A stretch of 64,000 nt of DNA from Strix aluco (GCF_031877795.1 NC_133946.1:11755144-11819143); one strand, 5' to 3'. Positions 34,061 through 49,000 are shown, counted from the first letter of the stretch. Numbers and translations: made by a program. The notes: a model not told the origin generated them from the letters alone.

Positions 34061-37000
34061 CTAGGCTAGGGGCAAGCAGGCTTCCCACTTGAACGGGTTT
34101 TTTTCTGGAAAACCCCGCAGGCCTCCTCTTCCCCTCCCTGCACCATACGCTCCCTTACCTGGTGTCTTAAACCAGGCTGGCAGCCACGGTCATTGTCATT
34201 TTCTGGAAACACCAACAAGCCCATGGCCACGGGCAAGGAGCCATCCCCAAATTTGCAAGCACGCTGCCATTTGTTAGACAGGAGGCAACAGACCTGCCGA
34301 GCTCCTCAGATTCTTTCATCAGAGCACACCCTGAGGCCAACAGCACACAAACCCCTTCAGAAAGCCAAAGAGTTTCACTTCTGCCTGGTCCAGGATGGCG
34401 GTGCTGAGCCGTCCCCACCCACCCAGGCAACCAACGGGGCAGCCCCTTCTCTTTGGACAACGGGGAAGGTCTCAGCCAGAGGCTGGGGCGCTTCTGGGTC
34501 TCGGTGCTCGCGGGGTGACTGTCACAGAGCCCAGCGCTGGTTTAAGTCTTGGGCATTCTGTGGGGTCAGAGCTGTCACCGAAGCCCCATTAGCTCTGCAT
34601 GCCTGGGTAATCCTTGCTCGCTCAAACAGGTCTTTAGAAATGAACGCTGCAGCCTGTCAGAGTTTACCTACAGAGATAAGCCCTCTGAACCAGGTGTGTT
34701 TAGAATTTCACTCATGTTGCTCACTCAGGAACTAAAATTTGTGGCAATAAAGCACCAGAAGATAGCTCGCTCACTCCCGAGCATGCGTATACATAAAGGC
34801 TTCTTTATGCAAGGCTCTTAGAGCCGCGACAGGGCAAGCTCGGTACTCCCCGTGCTCTGCTCCTGGCCAGCACTCTTTACCAACAATGCTCAACTCAGCT
34901 TTGGAAAAATACAGACGTTTGAAAAAGCTGTCTTCCTTCTGGCTTCCTTCAGACTGGGAGAGCAAGGGGGTGTTTGCTTTTCCCTTCCTTTTCATTTTGT
35001 TTCTTTTTTCTTCAGAACAAGGCTTAGAAAACCTGATTTTACTGGCGCTTACAGTGCCAGCATAGATAGAGCAGACTGGGTCCGGAGCTATCCTGGTACT
35101 GAGGACTGTGTGGGGACCCAGAGCCCTTCGGCTGCTCGTATCCCACCCCACAGCACCAGAGCTGCCCGGGTGAAGGTACAGCTCTTCACACGAGTCAGTG
35201 GAAAGGATTATAAAACTAAACTTTTCTTGGCAGACTACGTGGGAAGCAGAGTTTTGCAGACTCATTAATTTTTCATGATGATTTAACATACTCAGGAGTC
35301 TCATTAACAAAAAGATTGTAGGTCTTCTCAAGGGTACGCACTATCCTGCTGCAAGACCGAAAAAGCAAAACAAATAGCAACTACACAGACATTTTTCAGT
35401 GCACGAGAACATGACCCAGCCTGAGGAGGCGATGAATCGCACAGGAGGTGCCCGTCTCTCCCTGCCAGCTAGACAGGGGAGCTAGGAAATGAGGTGAGAG
35501 GGAAACACAGTGAACTCTCCCCTACCCTCTGGAAAAGGGCACTCTTATCTCCTTAGAAAACATGAGCCAAGAAGCTCTTTTTTCTTGAGAGCTCCAGTGC
35601 TGTTTTGCTGGGGCTATGCTCAAAGAGAAAACCTCTATTTAAATCCCATTATAAAAACCTGTTCTTAAAAAGTCATTTACAGCTCTCAAAGAACAAGCCA
35701 TTAGTCTAGATGGAATTTGACCTGTAGCAAGCACGTGGTTTTAATTCAGAAAGAATTTATATTTTTTTTCCATTTGGGAAAGCTTGAACAGCTGATATGC
35801 AAGTAAAACCTTGCTAGAGGTAAGAAAAAAAAAGGGAAAGAAAACTAGCTTCTTTTTTTTATGAATGAAATTTTGCAGTGCTTAATGTCTAACTGAGCAA
35901 AGGTTCCAGGGAAAGGAACCTTTCCAGGGAAAGGAAATGGCTCTGGCTGTAGTCAAGACACTGACTCTTGCCCTTTCTCTCACTTGTTTTTATTCCCCCT
36001 TGAGATTCCTCTGTCAACAGGAGAAGTTGTAGTTTGACTCGGGCACCAGACAGCTCCATTCACTAGGTAGGTGTTTCCCACCTTTCATATGCAAAGTGCT
36101 GCTTTCCTGATCCTCTGCTTAGTATGCAAAGGGTGAGATAATCTATTAAATGAAAAAGAAGTGCTTGTAGAAACGGTCTTGGGGATGAGGGTGGAATTAG
36201 GAACACCAATAAAGAAGCCATTCCTTCAAAACGCTGAATATTTTTGGCCCTTTTCTGTCTCCGAGACACATGCGCTCTCCTGCTGCGGGGCTCACGGAGA
36301 AGCAGGAGCAGACATGCACCAAAAAAACGTGTGCTGTCATTTCCGTGCCCCGCAAAACCACCTCTGCCCGCGCTCAGCTCCCTGTGCTGGCAGAGCGAAG
36401 CCATCCCGAGGGGGAAGGGGCTGGGGGCAGGCGGCCAACACGGCATGTTTCCAGCATGGAAACTTTGTGGGGGCTTTGGTGCTCAGGCTGGGGGGTGGGG
36501 AGCTGAGGCCGTGTCCTGCTGACACCTCTGCGGGGCCCTGCCTGAGCTCCACAGCGGGAGGTTGGCCCCTGCCACAGCCTCTGCAGTGCCTACCGCTGCT
36601 CCGTGCCCCAGCAGAGGTGGAACAGCAGAAAGCTGTCTCCTTCAAAATCCTGACCTCATCTTGCCTGTTTTCTTGTGGGAAGAAGCTCCTGTCCTTTTGC
36701 TGGGTGCCCCCCAGGAGGTCGGCTGCCTATGCCCTGGTACTCCTCTCAGAAAGGCACTGCCGCACTCAGAGCGACTCGGGCCGTTTCATAAATTGGGTTG
36801 TTATACTGTCATTAGACATCTCAAGGGAAGAGATGGGGAAGCAAGAGTGTGAGAAATGCAGCTCATTGCTGTGGCTCACAGGAGCAGTTAACTCCCCTCT
36901 GTCCCTTGCCCTACACCTCCTCATCCTCTCTTTTCCCAGCATCTCTTTGGTTGACTCCAACTGAGCTTGGAGAAGGAAATGGAAGCTGCCACGCTGCCTT

Positions 37001-40000
37001 GATAGGCTTTCCTGTGGCTGAGAGACCATTTCTGCCCACTCAGTCCCAAAGATGTCAAATATCTGACACAGTCCAGACTGGGAATGAACATTAAAAAAAA
37101 AATGTTTCTCTTCCCCTGATGTTAGTCTTTGTCAGCGTCAGCGTGGCAGAGTCCAGTGCAGTGCTCTGCCCACCTCTTCTCCTGCCTGACAGTAAACAGA
37201 GAGCAGAAACTCCTCTACAACCATTTTTCTAGCATAGTTCAGGGTCCTGCGGGCCCAGAAGAGTAACAGCGACATGGCTGCAGGCAAAGAAGGACCAGCC
37301 TACATCTCTGGTGCAGACCTCAGCATATCAGACATTAAGCCCGCCAGCACTACGGCTAATTGGGAGTGCAGCGAGTGAAGACTCGAATTCTGCAGAACTG
37401 CCAGCAGTGATTATCCAACCCCATCAGTATTTGTGAGCTCCAGGTTTCCCTGGAGATTTTGGATAACGAAGGTCACATCGTCATGGAGCTGGAAAGAGAT
37501 GAGCATAAGGGAACTCATATCCCGAGGGTGACTGACAGAACTGTAATTGTTTAGTCTGAAAAGGAGATAATGAAGAAGAGTCACGAGTGAATGATTTGAA
37601 CTAGCCAAAGTTATTCTAAAATATGAAGTCACTGAGCAGGCAGGGGATTGAGTTAAGAGACAACATGCGGGGGAAGAACAGAACTTGACAGTGTTTCTCA
37701 GCAAAGATGGTAAACAAGGAGAATGGGCTTTCATGTGAAATATTAGAAGCAAATATATTAACGTATGTGCATGAAAACTGGAGGCAATCTGCAATATCCA
37801 AGAGTTTGGCATCTGCTTTCCTCACCAGGAGGTTTTGTAGCTGAGGGGTTTTTGGAGGAGGAATTTTTCATTTCACGTTTCCTGCATCTCCCTAACCATC
37901 TGCAAAGTGTTTTTTGTGAAAGCCTTTTTCTTCTGTCCAGTGTTACATATTCACCATCAGATGAGGCAGACGTGGCACTGCAGCCATCAGACTAGTTATG
38001 AAAAGCCTCTGGTCCCTGTCTCCTGTGCAGATCCAGCAATTTAAACAAAAAAGGACTTTTTTTTTTACTTTGAAAAAAAAAGAACACAAAAATTGTACAG
38101 GTGTGGGAATACTGAAAGCACAAATTGTCAGTGCAGCAGTGTCCCTGTGAATTATTATGCACATTTTTGGACATATGGAATAGAAAAGCATCTCCTATTT
38201 AAAGTGTACAAAAATTAGGAAAAACAACAGGGTCAAGGCAGAGGGAAAATAGTAACTTAAAAGCATCAAAAAGGGAGTGAGAAAAGAGAGTGAGAAAACC
38301 TTGCCAAAGCATAACACTTACCACAGTCCCAGCTCTCAAATGAAAATTCTCTGACCCAGGACTACTAGTACAAAACTACAAACCCCAAATAAGATGCACC
38401 TGCACTTGAGTCTCTGGACACCTGGGGAGAGTGAGATGAGTTACACTTTGGGCTGGAGAGAGGGGATCGAGGGACTCGCCAGGCCCCACTCTCTCAAACC
38501 AACTCTGCCCCCGCAGCTCGCCAGAGCTGTAGGGAATGTGGTGGTTAGCATCTCCCAGTCAGGTTGGTTCTACAATTAGTAGAGATGGGCAACGACTAAT
38601 TAAAGATGCCATTTTATCTGTTGACTACCACAGATGGTAACCTTTCCTTTGTCTGTCTGCAGTGCAGCTGCCCTGTGCTGCACCAGTACAGCTGAACCTG
38701 AACCCCTCCCAGTGCAGGGATGACTCTGATGAGGCTGTCACAGCTCCAGACAGGACCTTAGATTACATCTCCTGAACAGCTCTGCTGGTATTTGATTTAT
38801 AACCTCATGTATTGCGTTCATATACACCAGTGACAAATCTGTAGTCCTCTGTTGTAAAGTACCTTTATACAGAGCTATAACACAAATCATGCACTTGAAA
38901 CCCTGGGTAATCCTGCCACTAATCCACCTGTGACAGGACAGCAAGGACTTCACACAACGTGGCTGGTATTATTTCTTCTGACAAATTCTTGGGTGAATGG
39001 GATGTCATTGTCACAGTCTGCCCAGGAGCTCCTGCTTCTCCCTCTCGCTACCTTGAACTAGCTCGAGTCTTACCAGCACTCAGGGCTGTGGAGCAGAGAC
39101 AACCAAGCACTGGACCTGCTGGGGACAATCATTCTGGCTTATCTCAGTGAGGTGTGCATGCATCTGCCTGCTGCATTGCTGGCACCAGCTCCAGTGCAAA
39201 CTTTGACTTCTTTCAGTCACTTTGTGTATCTATTGTCACAGGAAACGTTAATGGCCTCACAGATTCTGTCTGACGTTGCTCTTTTTGGGTGTACGGCCTC
39301 TTCTAAGGCAGCTCACTTAACAGACACTGGTATTTGCCAACTATTTTAATATCATTTTGCCATTTCTTCTCTCCTTCCTCGGCCACTACCAAAAAACATT
39401 CAGCAAAGGAATTTGACAGCCCAAAGTAAAATCCCCCATGTAGTTCCCCCCTCCTGCCAGAGCTTCAGAAAATCTGCATTTGAACGTCGGTTATTGCTTG
39501 TAAAGTCAGTTTCATTGTAATGAGGGCCCACGAACACGCCATCCATGTCTGTAACTATGCTGCAGCTGTCTTCTGGCTTAAAAACTCAAATTAGCTCTGG
39601 GTGGTGTCTAATCAATTGAGACTTCGTTGTTACTAGTCCCTGGACTGGTACACTGTGCAAGTAAAGCTGAGCGAGATGTCTGTGCCATGAGTCTCCACAT
39701 CAGCACTGGTGTAACTGCTACCACAAACTACTACCTCTGTTGTAACAATTTTAATGAAATAAACCCATTTTGTACAATCATGAAATATAGTTTCTCAGTA
39801 TTGATAAACTCAATTGGTGTCGGAAAGTACATAGCACAAGCTACCAAGGCCAGTATGTCCCTTCCTTCTGGAAAAAATACCAATTTTCAAGCAATACTGA
39901 GCTAACAGTATTCTTCAAATCCCTTTTGGCATTGATATTATCATGCCATTGGGTGCAATTCCAGAGACTCGTAATTGATAAAATTCTGTCTTTTTCTGTG

Positions 40001-43000
40001 GTTGTCTGAAAAATAAATAAGAGGGACTCTGCCTTCATTTTTTCCCACATCACATCAGGTGCCTGAGGTTAAAGTTCATCTCACTCTAGTCTTGCTCCAG
40101 CACTCATAATTCTTTGATGACTTGAGACACTCTGTGATTCTCGCTGGCCCGATTCATTCGTCATCCCTAGTCCTCGATGCCAGACACTAGGGCAGGACAT
40201 ATAAGTCAGCTGTAGACACCATGGCACGTGCTCTGAACAAGGCCCGGACGCTACTGCTGTTTCCCTACTGCACTTTCTTTTTGAGCTCCAGGTTGCAGGG
40301 TGCTGCTGAACCTCCTGCACACCTTGGCCAGCTGCATCTCTTGAGACAGCAATTCCTGAGGCGTTTCTGGGGTCAGTGTGACCTCAGTCTATCGTATGTG
40401 AAGGGGTTTTTGGTGTCACACAGACTAAGCAGTCCCTCAATGTATTATACAGACTTTCTCTGAGCTAGCAAAATCTCTCAGGCTCCATCAATCAAGAACT
40501 GTAGGGATGAAATATTTTTTTAAATTCCTTGGAGAGAAGAAAGCACATCCTGCAGAGACCTCATTGCTTGGGAACTGAAGTCTGCAAATGTTTTGTCTGA
40601 GTAAATTGAGCAGTCAGAGGAAAGTCAAGCTTCAAAAGATCCTGAGAGATCCTAGTCCATCTCCTTCCTAATACCAAGACCGTTAATATCTGTTCCTGTC
40701 ATCCTTGGGAGGGGCGTGTCTAAGATGTTCCTGAAGAGCCCAGTGGAGAGTCTGCAGGACACGGAGCCATGAGGGCACGTGCCAGGCTGGAGGCTGAAGC
40801 CCCTTTCACACCGTCACGGCCATCAGGTTCACTGTTCAGGTTTTTTAGTGCCAGGGATGATTCACTCTCCCCCTCTCGCAACGTGGAGCAGTGCCAGTCC
40901 TTCTGCAGAGCAATCAAACAAATTCATCTTCCCAAGAAGAGCTGATGATTGAGTGTCTTCTTCAAATGCAGTCTCCTCTGGTTTCCGTTTCCCTGGATCT
41001 CTGTAGTCACTCTGTGGTCCTGCATTAGGACCCTGCCATTATCACCAGCCAGTGTGTTCTGCTCCCTCCACAGTGAAATATCTTGGAGAATTCTTTGAGG
41101 GGATGTTAACCCAATTTTTCAAAATTTTGGAGCAACACACACAAAATGTGATGGATTCTCCATCAGTTGGAATCCTTGAGTGAGTCACGGATATCTTTAT
41201 AAAAAGCATAATCCAGCTCAGCCTGGAGACTGGCTGTCAGTACAGCAAATAGCGGGTGAGGTTTTACATCTTGTGTTACGTGGGAGGCCTGTGAGAGTCT
41301 CCCGTTTGCAGGATGCGATTCCCCTGCGTAGCCTTTCTACCACCCTGCTGTTTTAACAGAGAAGGGTTTCACCATACCCTTCTTTTCTCTCACAGAGAAA
41401 AACAAAATGCAGGACCTTGCCAGACCTGTCTCGCCATGCCAGAGATCGGGAACACCGAGCCCAGCTACAGTGGCACTTCCTGGGAAAGAATCTGCCCGGT
41501 CCATCACTGCCCCATTCCTGCATCCCCCAGGCTGGGGGGAGACCGCCTGCCCTCCTCCAGCCACACGCTTGGGCCAGTCTCCACACAGTCCAACGGCCAG
41601 GTGCCATCGAGCTCCCAGGACTCACAGCAGCATCACCTCTACTACCCCTGCACCCAGCAGAAGCCCCGAGGCAGCTACGGCCTGCCTCCGCTTCCTGGGC
41701 ACGGCGAGAGGCCCATGTTGTGTTCCCACCTTTCCAGCGGGGATCCTGCACCAGCTTCCCACCACGAGGCCTCAGAAACCTCCTGGAAACAGTGGTCCCC
41801 CGGGCAGCGACGGCCGGTGCAGCATCACATAGTAACAGTCAGGTGAGAGGCACATGTGGAGCAGTTCAGGAGCTTCCAGAAAGCATCTCCTGAACGTTGT
41901 GGTGGGAAGCAGGAGGGATGGGAAGGGTCTGGGTGGGTATGCACGAAACCTGGGCTTGCTCTTCAGTTTGGGACAGCAGCTGCCCCAAAATGCACAGAGG
42001 GATCCAGTCCGCTCTCTCCATCTCTGTGGAGAGTGTATGGAGAGCTGCCGTTCCCTAGAGCTGCTGTTCCCGAGAGCTCCCGTTCCCAGAGAGCTGCTGT
42101 GCCTGAGAGCTGCCATTCCCGGAGAGCTGCCGTTCCTGAGAGCTGCCGTTCCCACACCAGGGAGAGGCAGGATTTGCTTCTCAATGTGACTCACTGGACA
42201 AAGCCAAGGTCACTCGGCTTGCTCCTAGATCGTGCAGCCCTGACCATGTCCATCTTTTGTGATATTTGTATTTTCTCCTTTTGTGCTGCAAGACATCCAG
42301 CTGGCTAATTCTTTTTCTTGGCAGAGTTTCTCAGTGATAAGAGCAGAGTTAATTTCTTTTTTTGCCCCCACCGCTGGAAGGAAGAGGCAGCAGATGGTAA
42401 GCACCTGCTACAGCTGAACAGTGAGAAGAATGAAAGTGGGGAAGATTATATGGTTCTCCAGGTTGGTCAGCCACAAGGGTGTAAATTCTGTCCATGGCAG
42501 AATCGGGCAAACTCCATTTGTGTGCAGAGCGCTGCGGAGACTTGCCTGGGCAATGGATGTTTCTCGGGCAGCGCTGTAAGGACACATACAGGTGGATGTC
42601 CCCAACAGCCAGAGCTCCAACCTCTGCTCCCTCCAGCCAGCATCATCCTTCCTCTCTGCCTGTGCCTTCTGGAGTCCACTTTTGGCGCTGAAGACCACGA
42701 TCGCTGTGCTACCAGAGCAGTGGCCACCAAAGTCTGAGAAAAGCTGGCACAGGATTCCTTCCTTGCCTTTGCGCAGCCGTGCAGGGTTAGGCACAAAAGC
42801 CCTTTATGGTCCCATTTTCTAGCCATCAACAGAGGATTTAATTTGCTTCTGTTTGCAGTGTAGAGCAATTGCAGTGAGAGGAGTGGAGCCTGGATCCTTT
42901 TTAGCTCGCACGCTATCAACAAAATTGTCAACGATGTTCTCTGTAACAGGTTATTTAAGTAGGAAACGCAGCTGGATTGCAAATCCCTGGCAGAATGTGC

Positions 43001-46000
43001 AGCACTAGCAGACAGAAAAGTGATAACATAATAATGCTAGAATGGGGGTTTTAATCCAAACAAATCTGCTTGAGAAGCTATTGTGAGAGAATTAGCACAG
43101 GATGGACAGTGTGCTGCCAGAAAAAGACCTCTCTAATAGTCTGGTGAGAATTTTTCTTTGCTCCTCTCTCTCCCAAATCTACCAAGCGTTAGTGTGATGA
43201 GGAAAACACAGTATGATTTATTACACGTGCCCCTGAGAGTGACTCTTCCACAGGGAACTCTCCTCCATTGCTTTTTCATTTCTTCCATTCATAACAACCT
43301 GCCATGAGGGATGAGCTGCCACATATTTCATCACATACTTCAAGGGGCCATTTCAGTGGAAGCAGAGAGCAGAATGAAAGGTCCCTCCGAACATGGTGAC
43401 CCACTGAGGTGCAGCTCTTCTTGCCCTGAGGGACTCAGTAACAAATGTAACCTTGAATTCCCTGGGGAAGGAAAAGCTCCTTTAATTCGCCCCTCAGAGA
43501 CCTACAAGTAGGACTGACAAACGCTCCTCTGGGAAGGAAACCCTGGCAAAATGTTTCAAGCAGCTCCACTGGCCTTCTGCTCCTCTAGACTGGACAAGCG
43601 CTGACTTTGGAAGGGCCCAGGAGACAAGTGAGACCTACCTCTTCGGAAAATCCTTCCTGAGATAAACAGGAAATAAAAACTATCTATAGGCATTGCTAGC
43701 CCAGCTCATGAAATTTAATACAGAGGTATGCTTTTGTCAAGAAACAATTTAAAAATTTAGTAGGAAAGCACTTCAGCAGCTAGATTTTCATGGATAAGAG
43801 TTCCAGTGTGATTTCTATGGGATTACAGTGCTAATGTCTGTTACTTTCTATGGGGTTTCCTTAGACGGGCAAAAATGAGGAGTGACTACGTCTTCCCATC
43901 CTGTTTGGTTCCAATGCAATGGGAGAGGAACAGGCTCTGTTAGTCATTAAACGAATGCATGCAGTGCCAGACTCTTGCAGCAGTGGCTCAGCCTGGTGCT
44001 CTCCAGCCCCTGGAAGGGTTACCTTGCTCATTAGCAGCCCCGCACTGTGCTTCCTAGGAAGATAATAAATGAACGCATCTTTTTTTTTTTTTTTCTCTGT
44101 CTGCAGACATGACAAAGCTTTCAGGATGCCAAAAAGGTATGTTTAATATCAAAAGCTTCCTGTCCTTCCACCCCATTATCATTGCTCTCCTACCCTGCTG
44201 TTAGGAAACGCAGAGTGCTACTGCTGGTGACACCCTGGCAGGCCCAGCTTCAGAGGCAAGGTCAGCGCCCACCGCTCAGGGCTTCCCATCCGCCTGGAAA
44301 AACCTCAATTTGCTTATGAGATCAATTTAACCTGCATTAATGAATAGCAGCACTGTCCTGATAGCTGTTCTTGGGGCAGGTGCCTGGCTGTAGTCCATAC
44401 AATAGCTTTTTATATATATAATAACCCTGTATGTATGTGTGTGTATGTATATGTGTGTATATGTCTGTGTATATATATATAAAAGATTAATCCAGCTTGG
44501 CCCACCAGGTGAGCAAGCAGGAGGATAGCTCATCCATGAAACAAGTTCACCTTTTCAAAAGACAGAGGATTTTTAACACGTTTCTCAAAACTAAAATAAT
44601 TTGATTGCTTTCAACTTCTGTTTAGAAGCTGATTTTTGTAAACTATTTTTTCTGGAGGTTTAGGTAAGTATCTTCCATCATCACATACTGCAGCTGATTC
44701 TTTTTTTTCCTTTTTTTTTTTTTTTCTTTCTGATAATTGGACATGGGATCACCCAAAACAGCCTCCATAAATTAGGTATGCTAATGCGTAAAGGGCAATT
44801 TTTGTTCATTTTCATAGCGAAGCCTTAATCTATGAAAACAAACTTGATAAGGCAGTCTTAAATTGAAAAAAATACCAGGCCTGACCAAAAGTCATGTGAA
44901 AAGCTGTTTGAAGGGCTTGGGAGCATTTCTAATTAGGAGAAATAGCTGCGTTATTTGACTCAGTGAAGTTGGAGGCAAGAGGAGCAAAAGAGCAGGCAAG
45001 CAGGCACATTACACCTCGGGGCTGATATGCACTGGCACAGCGGCTTTAAAGTTCATAAATATTTCACTTCCCCGTGAAGCTCAAATATTTGTCAACTCTT
45101 TTTGAACAAAGGATTTCTTAATACTTCAGAAACACATAAGAACACAGAAGAAATACCTAGAACCTGCCAAATCAGAGCAGGAAACCCATTTTGGTATCTT
45201 ATCTCTTAACAGATATTTTAGAGGAAGACACAAATCTTGAGGCAGTAAAACCTGCATTGGTAAAAATTGTGGGATAGTAACTTTGATAGATCATCCTATA
45301 GGAGACACAGATTGTCCCAGAAGAAAAATAGAGCTTGGATGGAAAATTTTAGACCAGCTTTTAAGAACAGGGCAAAAATACTTTTGGGCAGAGTAAGCTG
45401 CTTCTCTGAGAAGGGTTTTGTTTGTATAGAAATGGCATTAAAACCATGTGTGGCACTGTACCATGCTGATACGTATTCCAGGCACAGCACTGGCCCGTGG
45501 GCTTGCAGGAGTTCTCCAGACCCTGAAGGAGACATGCCCTGCTGCACTGCGAGGCTCTGCTCACAGGCTCAGCGTTTGGTTTTGAGGCTGGTGTCAGGGG
45601 GAGATTCACTCCTCCTGCGGATGCAGAAGCCACTCGTCCACTCCGGAATGCCGCTGGCAATCCTGGCATCGGTTACACAGCACCTCGGTGGTTTCCATCC
45701 CTTTCTTCTGCGCAGATGTCCGTACAGTTCCCAGCAGTAAGGCAGGCCCCTACACAGTGACTGAATTTAGACCAAGGACAACGGACTTGCTATAATTATC
45801 TTTAGGGGACCCTTCAGAATAGCCCAGAGACTTCCCAGGGTCTACAGGTTGAAAATCTCTAGGCCAGACTGTTAGGCAGCTACTAGCTTAGATGGCACAA
45901 CGGGGAAGAAAAAGAAAGAAGCTCTTTTTAAATGCAATCTTTTAAGTTAAATATTTAAAGCTTCATTTTGCCCTAGGATGCAGGAGTCTGGTTTTTATTA

Positions 46001-49000
46001 TTTCTGATTGAAAAAGCCGGAAAATATAAGGAGGCAAAATGTAATTACCCGAGTTAATTAGAATTGCCTGCAAACATCCAGTTGGAGGTATAATATGTTA
46101 ATAGCTGTACTAGAGCCTCTAAGCTCTTCAATAAATAATTGCTCAAACCAGAAAGCCTTAATTCTTTTACTTCCTTCTGCTAACACTGCATTGGTTCAAC
46201 AGCAGGTTTTGTGCTAATAGCAGAAGCGCCTTAACAGCTGCATTTTTTCTTCTGTTGATTCCAGTTACTCTCAAATGATCGCGGAGTGGCCCATAGCCGT
46301 CCTGGTGCTGTGCTCAGTGACGGCGGTGGTTTGCACTGTAGCTGGCCTGCTTGTTGGAAATTTGCCTGACTTCTCAGAACCCTTAATGGTAAGTCCCTAC
46401 AGACACTACGTCAATGTGAGCGTGAGGAAAATCCACGGGCCAACCAGTGATATATTCTTTCTGCCATATAAAATGAGCCTTTACTTCCTTCCTTCTCTGC
46501 AGGTAGAGGCAGGGAGGCAGGGCAGTAAATCAAGGAGGACATTAAAGCCACTAGAAAAAATGACCATGTTTATAAGAGATCTGCTGTCCTTAACCCACAC
46601 CCTGACAGCCACCAGCCCATCTCTCAGCAATGCTGGGAACTCGCCCCAGTGCCCTCATGGTGGTGTGGGGACACTGCCAGCACAAACCGGGGTTGTCCTT
46701 CTGTTGCCCTCCTGCTGCTGGAAGGCCGGGATTGCCCAGAAGGACTGGCTAGGCTGGCGGAGATTGGATAGAGGGCCTGGCTTTGGCTCCTACAGCCCGT
46801 GTGCGAGGCTCTTGAAAGGGAGAGGCTGCCCCGTTCAGAGCACTGCTCCACAGGGCCCTGTTTTCCATGCAGGATCCCATGTTTCCTAAAATCATCCCTG
46901 TCACTCGTTAATGGAAGAATCCTGAGAAAATAAGAATAGACTAGAGTTTGTCCAGGAAGAGGAGAATTACTCCCATTTCTGTAAGTGGCTAGTTTACTTG
47001 AAGAGGATGAGAAAAGTCTTATGAGATCAGGGAGAGAGAATTGTAGCTATCTTTGCCCAGAAAGGAAAGGAGAAATACTTTTTTCTGTCAGCTCTGGGAT
47101 GCAATATTTCCAGGCAAAATTCGATTTGTGATTCTCTCCAAGATGCAGTAATAATCTCATATAGTCTCTGTGCCTAGGAGGAGGATTAAGGAAAGCTAAG
47201 CTAAACTAAAATGCAAGCTGATGACAAAGCCTTTTTGCTTGGCTGCAGGGTTTCGAGCCACGAGATACTGACATTGGCAGAAAGCTCATTGTGTGGAGGA
47301 ATGTAGAGAGCCATACAGGCTACAAGAAGACCTTTTCCCTTTCTCCCTATGCCGAGAAGAAAAGGTATGTGAGTTTGGTTTGGGGGGTTTGGGGAAGATG
47401 TTGGCTGTCAAATTACAGATTCAATGTTCCAACATATCTATGTGAATTACAACATATAAGCTACGCTTAAGAGTGACCAAGGCACTGCAGAGTTTAAAGT
47501 CTGTTTGCCTGCAATGGACTTGGGGTCCCTATTCTGGAAACCAGCAACTAGGCTCTAAACTGTTCAAGCATTACTTCACCGTTTACCTTTAAGAGGCTGC
47601 AGAGGCGACTCAGCAAGTCTGCACAAGGGGATGCAGGTTCTCACTCAGTCTCACAAAGATCCCTATAAAGGGGGACAGTCAACCCGATATAGAAAAGCTC
47701 CCACCCAAGCAATGCTCTTTCAAGACTGTGACGACTCTTACTGCTGCAGCAGTGTTATGTGTGGCACCAGAGCCTTGTCAGGGAACAGAACTCAGAGGCA
47801 GGTGATCTCTAGTTCCAACACTAATCTGCTCTCTTGCTAGCTACGATGACATTGGCATTAGCAGAGGACAGAAGGCTGCTCAGGGAGAACAAGAAGCGAG
47901 GACGCGGAGAATGGTGGAACAGATCTACGGAGCGGATGGTTTCTTTTGTGGTCCCCCAGGTGAGTGAAATCTTGACAGGGTAGTAAGTATTACACACCCA
48001 GAACTCAAGAGCATACAGAACTGCCAGAGCAGTTTAGGAGACAGGGAAATGTTCCGCAAGTGCTCTGAGCAAGCAGTGTGTACACCACCCCATGACAGCT
48101 CAGCCACCTTTTGCATACGGACCTTCCAGCACTTCATAACCGGGCGGTTAGAAAAGGCTTGTTCTGAAATTCAGGAGAAGAGTTGTTTCTCCTTCTTAAC
48201 TTTTTGCCATACTTCTTTTTTCTCCCTTTAGAAATATACCTTAAAAGCACCAGTAAATTACTGTTTTCACTATTTACCCATATAAAAAGTGAATACTCTG
48301 AGAAAATGGTGTAAGCCACACTCCCTCTTTGCTCCCACTCCCTCTCTGTTCCTTTTCTTCTTGAAATTTGCAAATGGCATAAAAACTGGAAAGAAAAGCA
48401 GAAAACTCCAAGACACCCAAAATTTGTCCCCAAATGGGCACTAGGAAGTAGAAGAAAGAGGAACAGCATGCAGATACGTTTACTCTCTTCTCTGCCTCTA
48501 TTCCACCTCGGAAACCAGGCAAACACCAAACCCGCAGGTCCCTGGCAGCTCCTGGCTGAACTCGAGCTACTTGCTTGTGACGGGGGTGCAGACCCAGATG
48601 CCAGCAGTCGCTACATCCTGCTGACAGCATGGAGAGCGTGGTTTGGAAATGCCCCAGCGCTGCTCTCCTGCTGCTGACAGATGGGCGAGGAGCAGAGGGC
48701 AGCTCACACAAGGCAGATGCTACCACTCACTACAAGCCACTGCCTTTGTGACCTGCCTCCCTTTGGGGAGTCCTCTGTAGCAGTCATATAGACAGTGATA
48801 TATATATATATATTTTTTTTTTTTCTATGAACAGAGAGTCTACTCCAAACAGCTCGGCTGATTCACCTTCGTTACCTAATCCTTTAATATTCTTTTCTTC
48901 TTTATTTCAGAAAAGAGCTATTCCCAGCTGGTATTTATGTCCACAACTGCTGGGAGCTTATGGAACTTGCAAGCTATTCAGTCCATGTGTCAAATTGAAC

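Noticed and set aside
33397-34092. Several 150-300 codon frames on both strands near DISP2 exon 1
   Set aside because: They consist of Pro, Arg, Gly and Ala runs from a CpG island. Only 33723-33793 joins DISP2 exon 2 in phase.
46275-46889. 204-codon open frame beginning in DISP2 exon 4
   Set aside because: After 46388 it runs through a strong donor into the intron and loses all similarity to Dispatched proteins.
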